Shown piece by piece: positions 16,904 to 24,881 of a stretch of DNA of 64,000 bases. The position numbers and the translations under genes were made by a program. Each line of letters begins with the position of its first letter. The first letter of the stretch is position 1. The notes under the pieces were generated by a model, which was given only the letters and a program-made list of their open reading frames with translations, did no database searches and was not told the DNA's origin. Origin of the DNA: Pelagibacterium flavum (GTDB lineage: Bacteria > Pseudomonadota > Alphaproteobacteria > Rhizobiales > Devosiaceae); assembly GCF_025854335.1 (NCBI RefSeq), contig NZ_CP107716.1, positions 558,001-622,000 of the forward strand, read 5' to 3'.

Positions 16904-17101
16904 ATGGAAACCTCCCTCAACATCCTGATCGTCCTGGCCGTGGCCGCAGTGGCGATCATTTTGGGCATGGGGCTCTACAACATGTTCAAGGGCGGGTCGG
17001 GCAACACCAGCCAGAAGCTGATGCGGGCCCGCGTCATCATGCAGGCCATAGCGGTAGCCTTGCTGATGGCGGCATTGTATTTCTTTGGTCCTCAACGCTG
17101 A
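16904..17101 (+). CDS. Small twin-transmembrane (HIG1-like) protein
   Basis: A 65-residue protein with two membrane helices (LNILIVLAVAAVAIILGMGL and VIMQAIAVALLMAALYFFG) joined by the basic loop NMFKGGSGNTSQKLMRARV. This matches the short HIG1-domain-like proteins commonly encoded before cob(I)alamin adenosyltransferase in Hyphomicrobiales. HIG1 proteins in mitochondria assist respiratory complexes; the bacterial role is not established. The adenosyltransferase gene starts 29 bases downstream. Confidence 0.85.
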   Translation: METSLNILIVLAVAAVAIILGMGLYNMFKGGSGNTSQKLMRARVIMQAIAVALLMAALYFFGPQR

Positions 17102-17130
17102 TCCCGCTCCCACACCGCAGGTACTTATTT

Positions 17131-17724
17131 ATGGTCAAGCTCAACAAGATCTACACAAAGACCGGTGATGACGGGACGACGGGGCTGGTGGACGGGCCGC
17201 GGCGGCAAAAGGACGACCTGCGGGTCGAGGCCTATGGCACGGTGGACGAGGCCAACGCAGCGATCGGGCTGGCGCGGCTCAATACCAAGGACATGGCGCG
17301 GGTCGATCACGCGCTGGGGCGCATCCAGAACGATCTGTTCGATCTTGGGTCCGATCTTGCAACGCCCGGCCCCGATGAGGGGCGATCCTACACGGCGTTG
17401 CGGGTGACGGCGCGGCAGGTGGAATGGCTCGAGGGCCAGATCGATGCGTTCAACGAAGCGCTCACCCCGCTGACGTCGTTTGTCCTGCCGGGCGGGACGG
17501 CCCTTTCGGCGGCGCTGCATCTGGCGCGCACCATAACGCGGCGGGCCGAACGGGTGTGCGTTGCCACCAAAAGGGCCGAGCCCGACCTCAACCCCGAAGC
17601 GATCCGCTATCTCAACCGGCTTTCGGATCTGCTGTTCGTTCTGGGCCGGGTGGCCAATGGAAACGGGAGCAAGGACGTGTTGTGGGAGCCAGGGCGCAAT
17701 ACGGGGACGACCAAGGACGGGTAA
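17131..17724 (+). CDS. PduO-type ATP:cob(I)alamin adenosyltransferase
   Basis: A 197-residue enzyme that transfers the adenosyl group of ATP to cob(I)alamin to make coenzyme B12. The ATP-binding N-terminus KIYTKTGDDGTTGL, the central GTVDEANAAIGLA and the late TRRAERV...NRLSDLLFVL motifs are those of the PduO family. Start is ATG 17131. It makes the cofactor for enzymes such as methylmalonyl-CoA mutase, none of which is encoded in the window. Confidence 0.93.
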   Translation: MVKLNKIYTKTGDDGTTGLVDGPRRQKDDLRVEAYGTVDEANAAIGLARLNTKDMARVDHALGRIQNDLFDLGSDLATPGPDEGRSYTALRVTARQVEWLEGQIDAFNEALTPLTSFVLPGGTALSAALHLARTITRRAERVCVATKRAEPDLNPEAIRYLNRLSDLLFVLGRVANGNGSKDVLWEPGRNTGTTKDG

Positions 17725-17849
17725 GGGTCTGTATCGCCCGGTGAGCCTGGAATTATCGGCTTTTCCGAAGCAATTTTCAGGCGTATTGTTGGCACCAGGG
17801 CGGCGGAGACTTCGAGGGGAGGTTGAGTTCGCCCTGGAGGGTTTAAAAA

Positions 17850-18254
17850 ATGCCCAAGGTCTCGCATCTGTTTTTCCAGAGCGGCATCGTCTTTCTCATT
17901 GTCGGCATCGGCATGGGGTTGCAGATGTCCATTTCCGGTGTCCACAACGTCACCGGCGCCCACGCCCATCTCAACCTGCTCGGCTGGGTGACCAGTGCGC
18001 TGTTTGGCGCCTATTACGCACTCAATCCGGCCAAGGCGGCGTTGCGTCTGGCGATGATTCACTACGGGGTCTATACGCTCGGGGTCATCGCCATGATCGT
18101 GGGGCTCTATTTCCTGCTTCAGGGGAACACCAGCTTTGAGCCTCTGGTCGTTGTGGGGTCGCTGGTGACTTTCGCCGGGGTGCTGATTTTCGCCTACACG
18201 GTTTTTGCGCCGTCCCGCACCGCTTCGCCGGCCCGACCCAGGCCCGCGGAATAG
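17850..18254 (+). CDS. Four-helix membrane protein resembling a haem-copper oxidase subunit I fragment
   Basis: A 134-residue membrane protein with four helices. The stretch GAHAHLNLLGWVTSALFGAYY resembles a helix of cbb3/NorB-type subunit I that carries a haem-ligand histidine (HxHLNLLGW). Small stand-alone relatives of this sort occur in proteobacteria. Only this helix region is oxidase-like; no copper-site histidine cluster is present, so it cannot be an oxidase by itself. Possibly a haem-binding or oxidase assembly protein. Function unproven. Confidence 0.7.
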   Translation: MPKVSHLFFQSGIVFLIVGIGMGLQMSISGVHNVTGAHAHLNLLGWVTSALFGAYYALNPAKAALRLAMIHYGVYTLGVIAMIVGLYFLLQGNTSFEPLVVVGSLVTFAGVLIFAYTVFAPSRTASPARPRPAE

Positions 18255-18260
18255 CCGAAG

Positions 18261-18294
18261 GGGCGGCGAGGCTGACGGAAAGCCTCTCGCCCCA
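18261..18294. terminator. Hairpin after the four-helix membrane protein gene
   Basis: GGGGCGGCGAGGC pairs with GCCTCTCGCCCC around a short loop. No U-tract follows, so it could be a weak terminator or an mRNA stabiliser. Confidence 0.4.
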
Positions 18295-18441
18295 TGCGCA
18301 AATGGACATTTCGAGCGCCGGGCGCGGCACGCACCGGCCTGCGCGGATGGTCTTGTTTTTGCGCGCGCCCTGGGTGCAAAAATGGTATCGGGTGGTTCGA
18401 AGCGCTCCGGCACACCGGGCGCCAGCCCGGGGACTGCGCCG

Positions 18442-19122
18442 ATGTTTCTGCCGCTCTATGACAGCAACAAGATCGCTCATATCGAGCGGCCCTTCGTCAA
18501 TTACGGATTGATCGGGGTCAATATCGTCGTGTTCCTCATGCAATGGGCCGGCGGGCAGGACGGGCTCTATTTCGGCCAGATCACCTATGGGATGATCCCG
18601 GCGGTGGTGAGCGGGGTCGTGGAAGGGCCAGCGCCCTGGCTGCCCGATCAGGCGACGGTCTTCACCTATATGTTTTTGCATGCCGATTGGCTGCACCTTC
18701 TCTCCAACATGTTGTTTTTATGGGTGTTCGGCGACAATGTCGAAGACGCCATGGGGCATTGGAAATATCTGGTCTTTTATATTGCCTGCGGGGTGGTGAG
18801 CGGGCTGGCCCATCTGTGGCTGTTTCCAGAGGCGATGGGGCCGCTGGTGGGCGCGTCGGGCGCTGTGGCGGGGATCATCGGGGCGTATCTTGTGCTCTAT
18901 CCGAAAGTGCGGGTGTTCGTTCTCAACCGACTGGTCATCACCTTTCCCCTGGCGCTGCCAGCCTGGGCGGTGCTGGGGCTGTGGGTGGCGACGCAGCTTT
19001 TCTATGTGTTCATCTGGGGCGATGACGGGGTGGCCTGGTGGGTGCACCTGGGCGGGGTTGTGGCCGGGGCGGCGCTGGTGGTGGTGTTCAAGCGGCGACA
19101 GGTGCCGCTTTGGGGCGGGTGA
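18442..19122 (+). CDS. Rhomboid-family intramembrane serine protease
   Basis: A 226-residue membrane protease. The catalytic dyad is visible: Ser139 in GASGAVAG and His202 in WWVHLGG. The HADWLHLLSNMLFLWVFG segment carries the conserved histidine/asparagine helix. Start is set at ATG 18442 (MFLPLYDSNKI), the usual family N-terminus; an in-frame ATG about 57 bases upstream would add a low-complexity leader. Confidence 0.9.
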   Translation: MFLPLYDSNKIAHIERPFVNYGLIGVNIVVFLMQWAGGQDGLYFGQITYGMIPAVVSGVVEGPAPWLPDQATVFTYMFLHADWLHLLSNMLFLWVFGDNVEDAMGHWKYLVFYIACGVVSGLAHLWLFPEAMGPLVGASGAVAGIIGAYLVLYPKVRVFVLNRLVITFPLALPAWAVLGLWVATQLFYVFIWGDDGVAWWVHLGGVVAGAALVVVFKRRQVPLWGG

Positions 19123-19355
19123 GGCGGTGCGTTTGAGCTGGCGCTCAAGGCGCCACGCTGGCTTGCTCTCTGCGATCATCCCGGGGTGACGGGTAGTGGA
19201 TTGGGGAAGGGGACAGCCCCAATGCGAAATCAGAAAATACCGGAGGAGTGCCGCGGCGATGGCCGTCGGGCCAATGGTTAATTCGGGGTAAGGTTTTTTT
19301 AGGCGCTGGCGTTTAGATTGGGGCGTGAACGCAGAAGCGATGAGGATGGGCGAAA

Positions 19356-19544
19356 ATGAGCGATATTGCCGCGACAGCGGTGGCCATGAAACAGGCCCAG
19401 ACCGTTCAGACCGCCCAGATGCTGATGGTCAAAAAGCAGCACGAAATGGAAATGAGCATGATTTCCATGCTGACCGAGGCCGTCGAGAATGCTCCGGCGC
19501 CGGCGCCCGCCGGGATGGGAGCCAATGTCGACAAGCGGGCCTAG
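19356..19544 (+). CDS. YjfB-like putative motility protein
   Basis: A 62-residue protein of the YjfB family (MSDIAATAVAMKQAQTVQTA, MLMVKKQHEMEMSMISML, AP-rich tail GMGANVDKRA). Members are small, helical and flagellum-associated in annotation, with no known mechanism. Its TAG stop (19542-19544) lies inside the left arm of the 19541-19781 inverted-repeat element, so the element may have supplied the stop codon. Confidence 0.8.
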   Translation: MSDIAATAVAMKQAQTVQTAQMLMVKKQHEMEMSMISMLTEAVENAPAPAPAGMGANVDKRA

Positions 19545-19781
19545 GTTGCATGGACAGTCAGGTGATGGCGGCCTGCAAGTGGCAATATTCGCTGACGTGG
19601 CCCTTCGGGTCTGCGCTTCCGGTGCTCACGTACCCAATGTACGCTCCGCTCATAGCCCGCGAGCTTAAGTTCGCCGGGCGTTCTTCCCTACAGAAGGTCC
19701 ACTGGATCTTCTGTGGCCGGTCATCACTCTCGAAAATCGCCACTTTCGGCTCGCCCTGACCTGACTGTCCACGCAACCTAG
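19541..19781. mobile_element. MITE-like element with 22-bp terminal inverted repeats
   Basis: The left arm (19541-19562, CTAGGTTGCATGGACAGTCA then GG) and right arm (19760-19781) are complementary at 21 of 22 positions and bound a 241-base segment with no supported gene. Both ends carry CTAG, which can be read either as part of the arms or as a 4-bp target duplication fitting the YTAR preference of IS5-family elements. A second inner complementarity (AAGTGGCAATATTCG near 19577 against CGAAAATCGCCACTT near 19731) suggests a long fold-back. Non-autonomous; the related transposase is not in the window. Confidence 0.65.
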
Positions 19782-19784
19782 AGC

Positions 19785-19997
19785 GTGAGCCGCGAGGGTA
19801 TATTGATCCTGATCCAGCATTCGGCCGAAATCCTTTTGCACCGCATGGCCAGGATCGAGGCCGGCAATCTTGAGGCCACAACGGCGCTGATTGCCAGGGA
19901 GCGTGGGGCGATGATGATCGAGAAGGCTATCGAGCGGCTCGACGCGCCCGTGTCGGCCAAAGCCGAGCCAACCCATCAGATCGACAAGAGCGCCTAA
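19785..19997 (+). CDS. Small helical hypothetical protein
   Basis: A 70-residue frame with a GTG start at 19785, giving two amphipathic helices (ILLHRMARIEAGNLEATTAL and GAMMIEKAIERLDAP). I do not recognise it. It begins immediately after the inverted-repeat element and in the same direction as the YjfB-like gene. It might have been that gene's neighbour before the insertion. Coding status is uncertain. Confidence 0.4.
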   Translation: MSREGILILIQHSAEILLHRMARIEAGNLEATTALIARERGAMMIEKAIERLDAPVSAKAEPTHQIDKSA

Positions 19998-20026
19998 GGT
20001 CGGTCTTCTTTTGCTCTGTCTTGCAG

Positions 20027-20099
20027 AGGTGAGGGGATTGGCTGGCGCCCAAGGCTCCCTCACCGGCCTGCCGGCCTTCTTTCTCCTTGGGTGTGAGGG
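20027..20099. repeat. Alternating GGTGAGGG/CCCTCACC repeats
   Basis: GGTGAGGG near 20026-20033, CCCTCACC at 20057-20064 and GTGAGGGG at 20093-20100 permit two mutually exclusive hairpins; the second is followed by TTTTT. It is probably a transcription end between the small plus-strand gene and the convergent HD-GYP gene. Confidence 0.45.
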
Positions 20100-20131
20100 G
20101 TTTTTGAGCGGCCGTGTACTGGATATGGCCC

Positions 20132-21244
20132 CTAGCCCGTCTCCACCGCCTGGCGCAGGGCGCGGACGAGGGCGGTTTCGAGCTTGCCGGCGACGCACAT
20201 GTCTTCGAGGATGGCCAGCGCCTGGGCGGGAGGCATGGCGGGCTTGTAGGCGCGGCGTTCGCTGAGTGCGCCATAGATATCGCAGATGGTGACGATGCGG
20301 GTGAGATCGCCGATCTGGGAGGCCATGAGGCCATCGGGGTAGCCGCTGCCGTCGAGATATTCGTGGTGGCCCCGGACGGCGGCTAGAATATCGGGGCTGA
20401 GATCGGCGTGGGCGGTAAGATAGTCAAAGCCTTCGATCGGGTGGCGCGCGATCTCGGCAAATTCTTCAGCGGAGAGCTTGCCGGGTTTTTCGAGGATGGC
20501 GACGGGGATCGTGGCCTTGCCGATGTCGTGGAGGAGGCCGGCGGTGGTGAGCTTGGAGACATCGGCCTGGCTCATGCCGACTTTCTGGGCGAAATTGGTG
20601 AGGACGCCGGTGACCAGCAGGCAGTGCTGGTAGGTGCCCTGGTGATGGGCGCGCACCGTATCGAGCCATTGACCGAGCCCGCCCGCGCCGACACTGTCGA
20701 CGATGTCGTTGCTGGCCCTGGCGACGGTGGTTGAATCAAGGGCGGTGTTGGACCGGAGTGATTCAAAGGCGCTGCCGAGGGCCCTGGAGGCCGCCCGAGC
20801 TATGGCAGCGCTTGACGTGTCGGCCGCCTCGTCGACGGGTTGGGGCAAGGTGCTCGAGAGCAGGCGCTTGAGCCCCTCGGCTGTTAGCGGCCGCGTTTCA
20901 GTGGCGTGGGCGCGGAGCACATTGGCCTGAACCATCTCCACGCGCCGACCCTCGGTGACGAGGAAGTAGCGTGGGATGTTGCGCTCGAGGGCCTGCAGGC
21001 TCTTTTTGAGCCGGTCGATGGTGGCGGTGCTGGAGAGATCGGCGTCGACCAGGATGGCCGAAAAGGCCGAAAGGTCGAGCGCACCGATTTCGCTCAGTGG
21101 CGCGACTCGCGCTATCGCCGACCAGTGGGCAGCCGGGTGCGGCTCCCTTGCAGGACTGTCGGTGACCATCAAAACGGCAACGCTCGAACCGGTCAAGCTG
21201 GTGATCCGCTGTTTCGCCGCCGCGGGTGGCGGCTCCTCCGCCAA
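20132..21244 (-). CDS. HD-GYP domain phosphodiesterase
   Basis: A 370-residue putative cyclic-di-GMP phosphodiesterase. The C-terminal half holds the HD pair His239-Asp240 in LLHDIGKATIP and the GYP motif at 301-303 in HHEYLDGSGYPDGL. The N-terminal 130 residues look like a receiver-like fold without a clear phosphoacceptor Asp pattern, so the sensory input is unknown. The protein should lower c-di-GMP and favour motility, which fits the nearby YjfB-like and chemoreceptor genes. Confidence 0.88.
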   Translation of the reverse strand: MAEEPPPAAAKQRITSLTGSSVAVLMVTDSPAREPHPAAHWSAIARVAPLSEIGALDLSAFSAILVDADLSSTATIDRLKKSLQALERNIPRYFLVTEGRRVEMVQANVLRAHATETRPLTAEGLKRLLSSTLPQPVDEAADTSSAAIARAASRALGSAFESLRSNTALDSTTVARASNDIVDSVGAGGLGQWLDTVRAHHQGTYQHCLLVTGVLTNFAQKVGMSQADVSKLTTAGLLHDIGKATIPVAILEKPGKLSAEEFAEIARHPIEGFDYLTAHADLSPDILAAVRGHHEYLDGSGYPDGLMASQIGDLTRIVTICDIYGALSERRAYKPAMPPAQALAILEDMCVAGKLETALVRALRQAVETG

Positions 21245-21299
21245 TCAGTGTGCGCCCGATCCCTCAATTTTTAGTAAGCAGAAATTCGGCCTTGCCCGG

Positions 21300-21947
21300 T
21301 CAGATTTCGAGAAGGGTTTCGACGACCCTGTGGCCGTCGGGGGTGTCCCAATGGGCGGGGCCCTGGAGGACGGCCAACTCGCACCCTTCATCATCGACGA
21401 GAATGGTAGCGGGGAGGCCCAGCGTTACCGCTTCATTTCGCAGGCGCTCGAAGAGTTTGTAGCTCGGATCGGCAAAGAGCTTGAGATTTTGCGCGCCGAT
21501 CTCTTCAAGGAACAGGGCAGCGGCGGTGGGACCGTCGGCGCCGATATCGAGGCTGATGGCGACCACTTCGAAATCGTCCCCGCCATATTGGGCTTGGAGC
21601 GCATCGAGGAAGGGCATTTCCTCGCGGCAGGGCGCGCACCAGGTGGCCCAGAAATTGATCAGCAGCTTCTTACCGGCGAAATCGGCGAGCGTGACGGGGT
21701 TTCCATCCTCGTCCTGGAAGGCAAGATCGGAATAGTCGCGCCATTGGGACGAGGGTAAAAGAGCGGCGAGTTCGCCGGTTGCGGCATCGTCGATGGCTTG
21801 TGCGGCCTCGGCGCGCACCGGGCAGGTCGCGGCGTTGGCGCCGCCATTGCTAACCCAGACGGCCACGGCTATACCTACCGCCGCTGCGAAAAGGCCCGTG
21901 CCAAGGATGATGGGGCGGGGTGATTTTCGCTTTTCGTCCTGATCCAT
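21300..21947 (-). CDS. tlpA: TlpA-type membrane-anchored thiol:disulfide oxidoreductase
   Basis: A 215-residue thioredoxin-fold protein with a single N-terminal membrane anchor (about residues 12-33) and a periplasmic domain. The active site is Trp103-Cys104-Ala-Pro-Cys107 in NFWATWCAPCREE. A further Cys42 lies just after the anchor. Start is set at ATG 21947 (MDQDEKRKSPRP), which gives a short charged N-terminus before the anchor. TlpA assists copper delivery and cytochrome oxidase maturation. The divergent arrangement with argH is common in Hyphomicrobiales. Confidence 0.9.
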   Translation of the reverse strand: MDQDEKRKSPRPIILGTGLFAAAVGIAVAVWVSNGGANAATCPVRAEAAQAIDDAATGELAALLPSSQWRDYSDLAFQDEDGNPVTLADFAGKKLLINFWATWCAPCREEMPFLDALQAQYGGDDFEVVAISLDIGADGPTAAALFLEEIGAQNLKLFADPSYKLFERLRNEAVTLGLPATILVDDEGCELAVLQGPAHWDTPDGHRVVETLLEI

Positions 21948-21987
21948 AAAACCATCACTCGCAAATTTATTTAAGTAAGAGGCGCCG

Positions 21988-23370
21988 ATGAGCAATCGCA
22001 TGTGGGGAGGCCGGTTTTCCTCCGGCCCCGACGCCATCATGGAAGAGATCAACGCTTCTATCGGCTTCGACAAGCGCCTTTACAAGCATGACATCGCCGG
22101 ATCGATAGCGCATGCCACGATGCTGGAGGCAGCCGGCATTCTGACGCGCGACGATAAGGATGCCATCATCTCCGGTCTAGAGACAGTTCGGGGGGAAATC
22201 GAGGCGGGGGAGTTCACCTTCTCGCGAGCGCTCGAAGACATCCATATGAACGTGGAAAGCCGCCTCAAGGATCTGATCGGGGAGCCGGCCGGGCGACTGC
22301 ACACGGCACGCTCGCGCAACGATCAGGTGGCGACCGATTTCAAGCTCTATGTGCGCGATGGGCTGGACATGCTGGCCGCGCAGGTCGAGACGCTGCAAAA
22401 GGTCTTGGTCGAGAAAGCCGAGGCCGAAGCGGACAGCGTGATGCCAGGGTTCACGCATCTGCAGAGCGCCCAGCCGGTGACCTTCGGGCATCATATGCTG
22501 GCCTATGTGGAAATGCTCGAGCGCGACAAGGGGCGGCTCCTCGATGCGCGGGCGCGGCTCAATGAAAGCCCGCTGGGGGCGGCAGCGCTTGCGGGGACTT
22601 CGTTTCCGATCGATCGGGAGATGACGGCGCAGGCGCTGGGGTTCGATCGGCCGATGGCCAATTCGCTCGATGCGGTCTCGGACCGCGACTTCATCCTCGA
22701 AACGCTTTCGGCGGCGTCGATCTGTGCGATGCATCTGTCGCGGCTTTCCGAAGAGCTGGTGATCTGGTCGTCGGCGCAGTTTGCGTTTGTGCGGCTTTCC
22801 GACAAGTTTTCCACCGGGTCTTCGATCATGCCGCAAAAGCGCAATCCGGACGCGGCAGAGCTGATCCGGGCCAAGGTGGGGCGGATTTTTGCGGCGTTCA
22901 CATCGCTTTTGATGGTGATGAAGGGGCTGCCGCTGGCCTATTCAAAGGACATGCAGGAAGACAAGGAAATCGCGTTTGACGCGCTCGATAATTTCTCGCT
23001 GGCGCTGGCGGCGATGACCGGGATGATGGGCGATCTCACCGTCAATCGCGAAAAGATGGCGGCGGCGGCGGGGGCCGGGTTTTCGACGGCGACCGACCTG
23101 GCCGACTGGCTGGTGCGGGCGGCGAACGTTCCGTTCCGCGATGCGCACCACATCACCGGGCGCGCGGTGGCGACGGCCGAGGCCAAGGGCTGCGGGCTGG
23201 AAGGGTTGACCATCGAGGATTTCAAGGAAATCGACGAGCGCATCACCAGCCAGGTGTTCAAGGTGCTGGGGGTGGAAAATTCGGTCAAGTCGCGGACGAG
23301 TTTTGGCGGGACGTCGCCGGCAAACGTCAAGGCGCAGGTGACAGGCTGGCGCGAGCGGCTGGGGAATTAA
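21988..23370 (+). CDS. argH: Argininosuccinate lyase
   Basis: A 460-residue enzyme of the last step of arginine synthesis, splitting argininosuccinate into arginine and fumarate. The fumarase/aspartase signature [12 protein letters not shown] lies near residues 277-288, and [10 protein letters not shown] and [18 protein letters not shown] are the other active-site regions. The opening [20 protein letters not shown] is typical. lysA follows after three bases. Confidence 0.97.
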   Translation: MSNRMWGGRFSSGPDAIMEEINASIGFDKRLYKHDIAGSIAHATMLEAAGILTRDDKDAIISGLETVRGEIEAGEFTFSRALEDIHMNVESRLKDLIGEPAGRLHTARSRNDQVATDFKLYVRDGLDMLAAQVETLQKVLVEKAEAEADSVMPGFTHLQSAQPVTFGHHMLAYVEMLERDKGRLLDARARLNESPLGAAALAGTSFPIDREMTAQALGFDRPMANSLDAVSDRDFILETLSAASICAMHLSRLSEELVIWSSAQFAFVRLSDKFSTGSSIMPQKRNPDAAELIRAKVGRIFAAFTSLLMVMKGLPLAYSKDMQEDKEIAFDALDNFSLALAAMTGMMGDLTVNREKMAAAAGAGFSTATDLADWLVRAANVPFRDAHHITGRAVATAEAKGCGLEGLTIEDFKEIDERITSQVFKVLGVENSVKSRTSFGGTSPANVKAQVTGWRERLGN

Positions 23371-23373
23371 TCG

Positions 23374-24651
23374 GTGCATCATTTTACCTATCGCGGCGGC
23401 TGGATGTTTGCCGAGGATGTCGATCTGACGGCGGTGGCCGAGGAGATCGGCACGCCGTTCTATTGCTATTCGCGGGCGACGTTTACCCGGCATATCGACG
23501 TGATGATGGGGGCGTTTTCCGGCACCGACACGCTGGTCGCCTATGCCATGAAGGCCAATTCGAACCAGGCGATGCTGGCCATTGCCGCGCAAAAGGGCAT
23601 CGGGGCGGATGTGGTGTCGCTCGGTGAGCTCGAGCGGGCGCTGCGGGCGGGGATCCCGGCGGAAAAAATCATCTTTTCGGGCGTCGGCAAGAGCCGGGCC
23701 GAGATGCGGCGGGCGTTGGACGTGGGGATCTTGTGCTTTAACGTCGAAAGCGAGCCCGAGCTGGAACGGCTCAACGCGGTGGCGGCCGAGATGGACAAAA
23801 TCGCGCCGGTTTCGGTGCGGATCAATCCCGATGTGGACGCGAAAACCCACGCCAAGATTTCGACGGGCAAATCGGAGAACAAGTTCGGCATTCCCTACGC
23901 GCGGGCCGAGGCGGTCTATGAGCGGATCGCGGCGTGCAAGAATTTGAAGGCGGTGGGCGTCGATATGCATATCGGCAGCCAGATCACCGATCTCGATCCG
24001 TTCGACAACGCCTTTAAGCTGCTGGCCGAACTGGTTGAGCGGCTGCGGGCGGCGGGACATGCAATCGAGCATGTGGACGTCGGGGGCGGGCTGGGGATTC
24101 CCTATCAACAGGACAATTCGCCACCACCCGATCCGGTGGAATACGCCAAGCTGGTGCGCCGGCACACCGATGCTCTGGGGTGCCGGGTGATCCTTGAACC
24201 TGGCCGGCTGATCGCGGGCAATGCCGGGGTGATGGTGACGCGGGTCGAATACGTCAAAAAGACAGAGAAAAAGAGCTTTGTCATTGTCGATGCGGCGATG
24301 AACGATCTGATCCGCCCGACGCTTTATGAGGCTCATCACGATATTCTGCCCATGCAGGAAGCGGGCGCGGGGGCTGAGACCATCCGCGCCGATATCGTGG
24401 GGCCGGTGTGCGAGACGGGGGATTATCTCGGGCTGGATCGGGAGATGGCCGATGTGGGCGAGGGCGACCTGCTGGTTGTGATGAGCGCGGGCGCCTATGG
24501 CGCGGTGATGAGCTCGACCTACAACACCCGCCCGCTGATCGCCGAAGTTCTGGTGGATGGCGGCAAGTGGCACGCGGTGCGGCCGCGGCAGACGCTCGAT
24601 GAGTTGATTGGGCTCGATAGTGTGCCGGAGTGGGTGAGGGCGGGCGACTGA
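23374..24651 (+). CDS. lysA: Diaminopimelate decarboxylase
   Basis: A 425-residue PLP enzyme that makes L-lysine from meso-diaminopimelate. The PLP lysine is in LVAYAMKANSNQAM, with the glycine loop VDVGGGLGIPY, EPGRLIAGNAG and the substrate Cys in GPVCETGDYLG. The start is GTG 23374, three bases after argH, which fixes them as one operon. The lppL-type small lipoprotein gene often found between the two in Rhizobiales is missing here. Confidence 0.96.
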   Translation: MHHFTYRGGWMFAEDVDLTAVAEEIGTPFYCYSRATFTRHIDVMMGAFSGTDTLVAYAMKANSNQAMLAIAAQKGIGADVVSLGELERALRAGIPAEKIIFSGVGKSRAEMRRALDVGILCFNVESEPELERLNAVAAEMDKIAPVSVRINPDVDAKTHAKISTGKSENKFGIPYARAEAVYERIAACKNLKAVGVDMHIGSQITDLDPFDNAFKLLAELVERLRAAGHAIEHVDVGGGLGIPYQQDNSPPPDPVEYAKLVRRHTDALGCRVILEPGRLIAGNAGVMVTRVEYVKKTEKKSFVIVDAAMNDLIRPTLYEAHHDILPMQEAGAGAETIRADIVGPVCETGDYLGLDREMADVGEGDLLVVMSAGAYGAVMSSTYNTRPLIAEVLVDGGKWHAVRPRQTLDELIGLDSVPEWVRAGD

Positions 24652-24680
24652 GGGGGAGAGCCGATTTGAGGTGGGTTCCT

Positions 24681-24705
24681 GCCCGTCCGCTTCCGGGCGG
24701 CGGGC
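24681..24705. terminator. GC-rich hairpin after lysA
   Basis: GCCCGTCCGC (24681-24690) and a right arm GGGCGGCGGGC (24695-24705) can pair nearly completely around TTCC, 30 bases after the lysA stop. No strong U-tract. The remainder of the 230-base gap to the chemoreceptor gene shows nothing coding. Confidence 0.45.
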
Positions 24706-24881
24706 TTAGGAAAGCGGCCATTCAGGTGGTCGCTGAGCTTCGACAGCAGCGCGCCCTCTTTTAGGTCATCAACAACGCCTCTTGGATTCCCTGAATGCAG
24801 GCGGTCGGGGCAAGTCGAGGCGATGGCGATTTGGGGCAATTTCCGCCCGACGGCAGAATAAAATGGTGTCTATAGGGTAGA

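Noticed and set aside
19558..19881. Minus-strand frame across the inverted-repeat element
   Set aside because: It crosses an element end into unrelated flanking sequence and has no recognisable domain, so it is taken as fortuitous.
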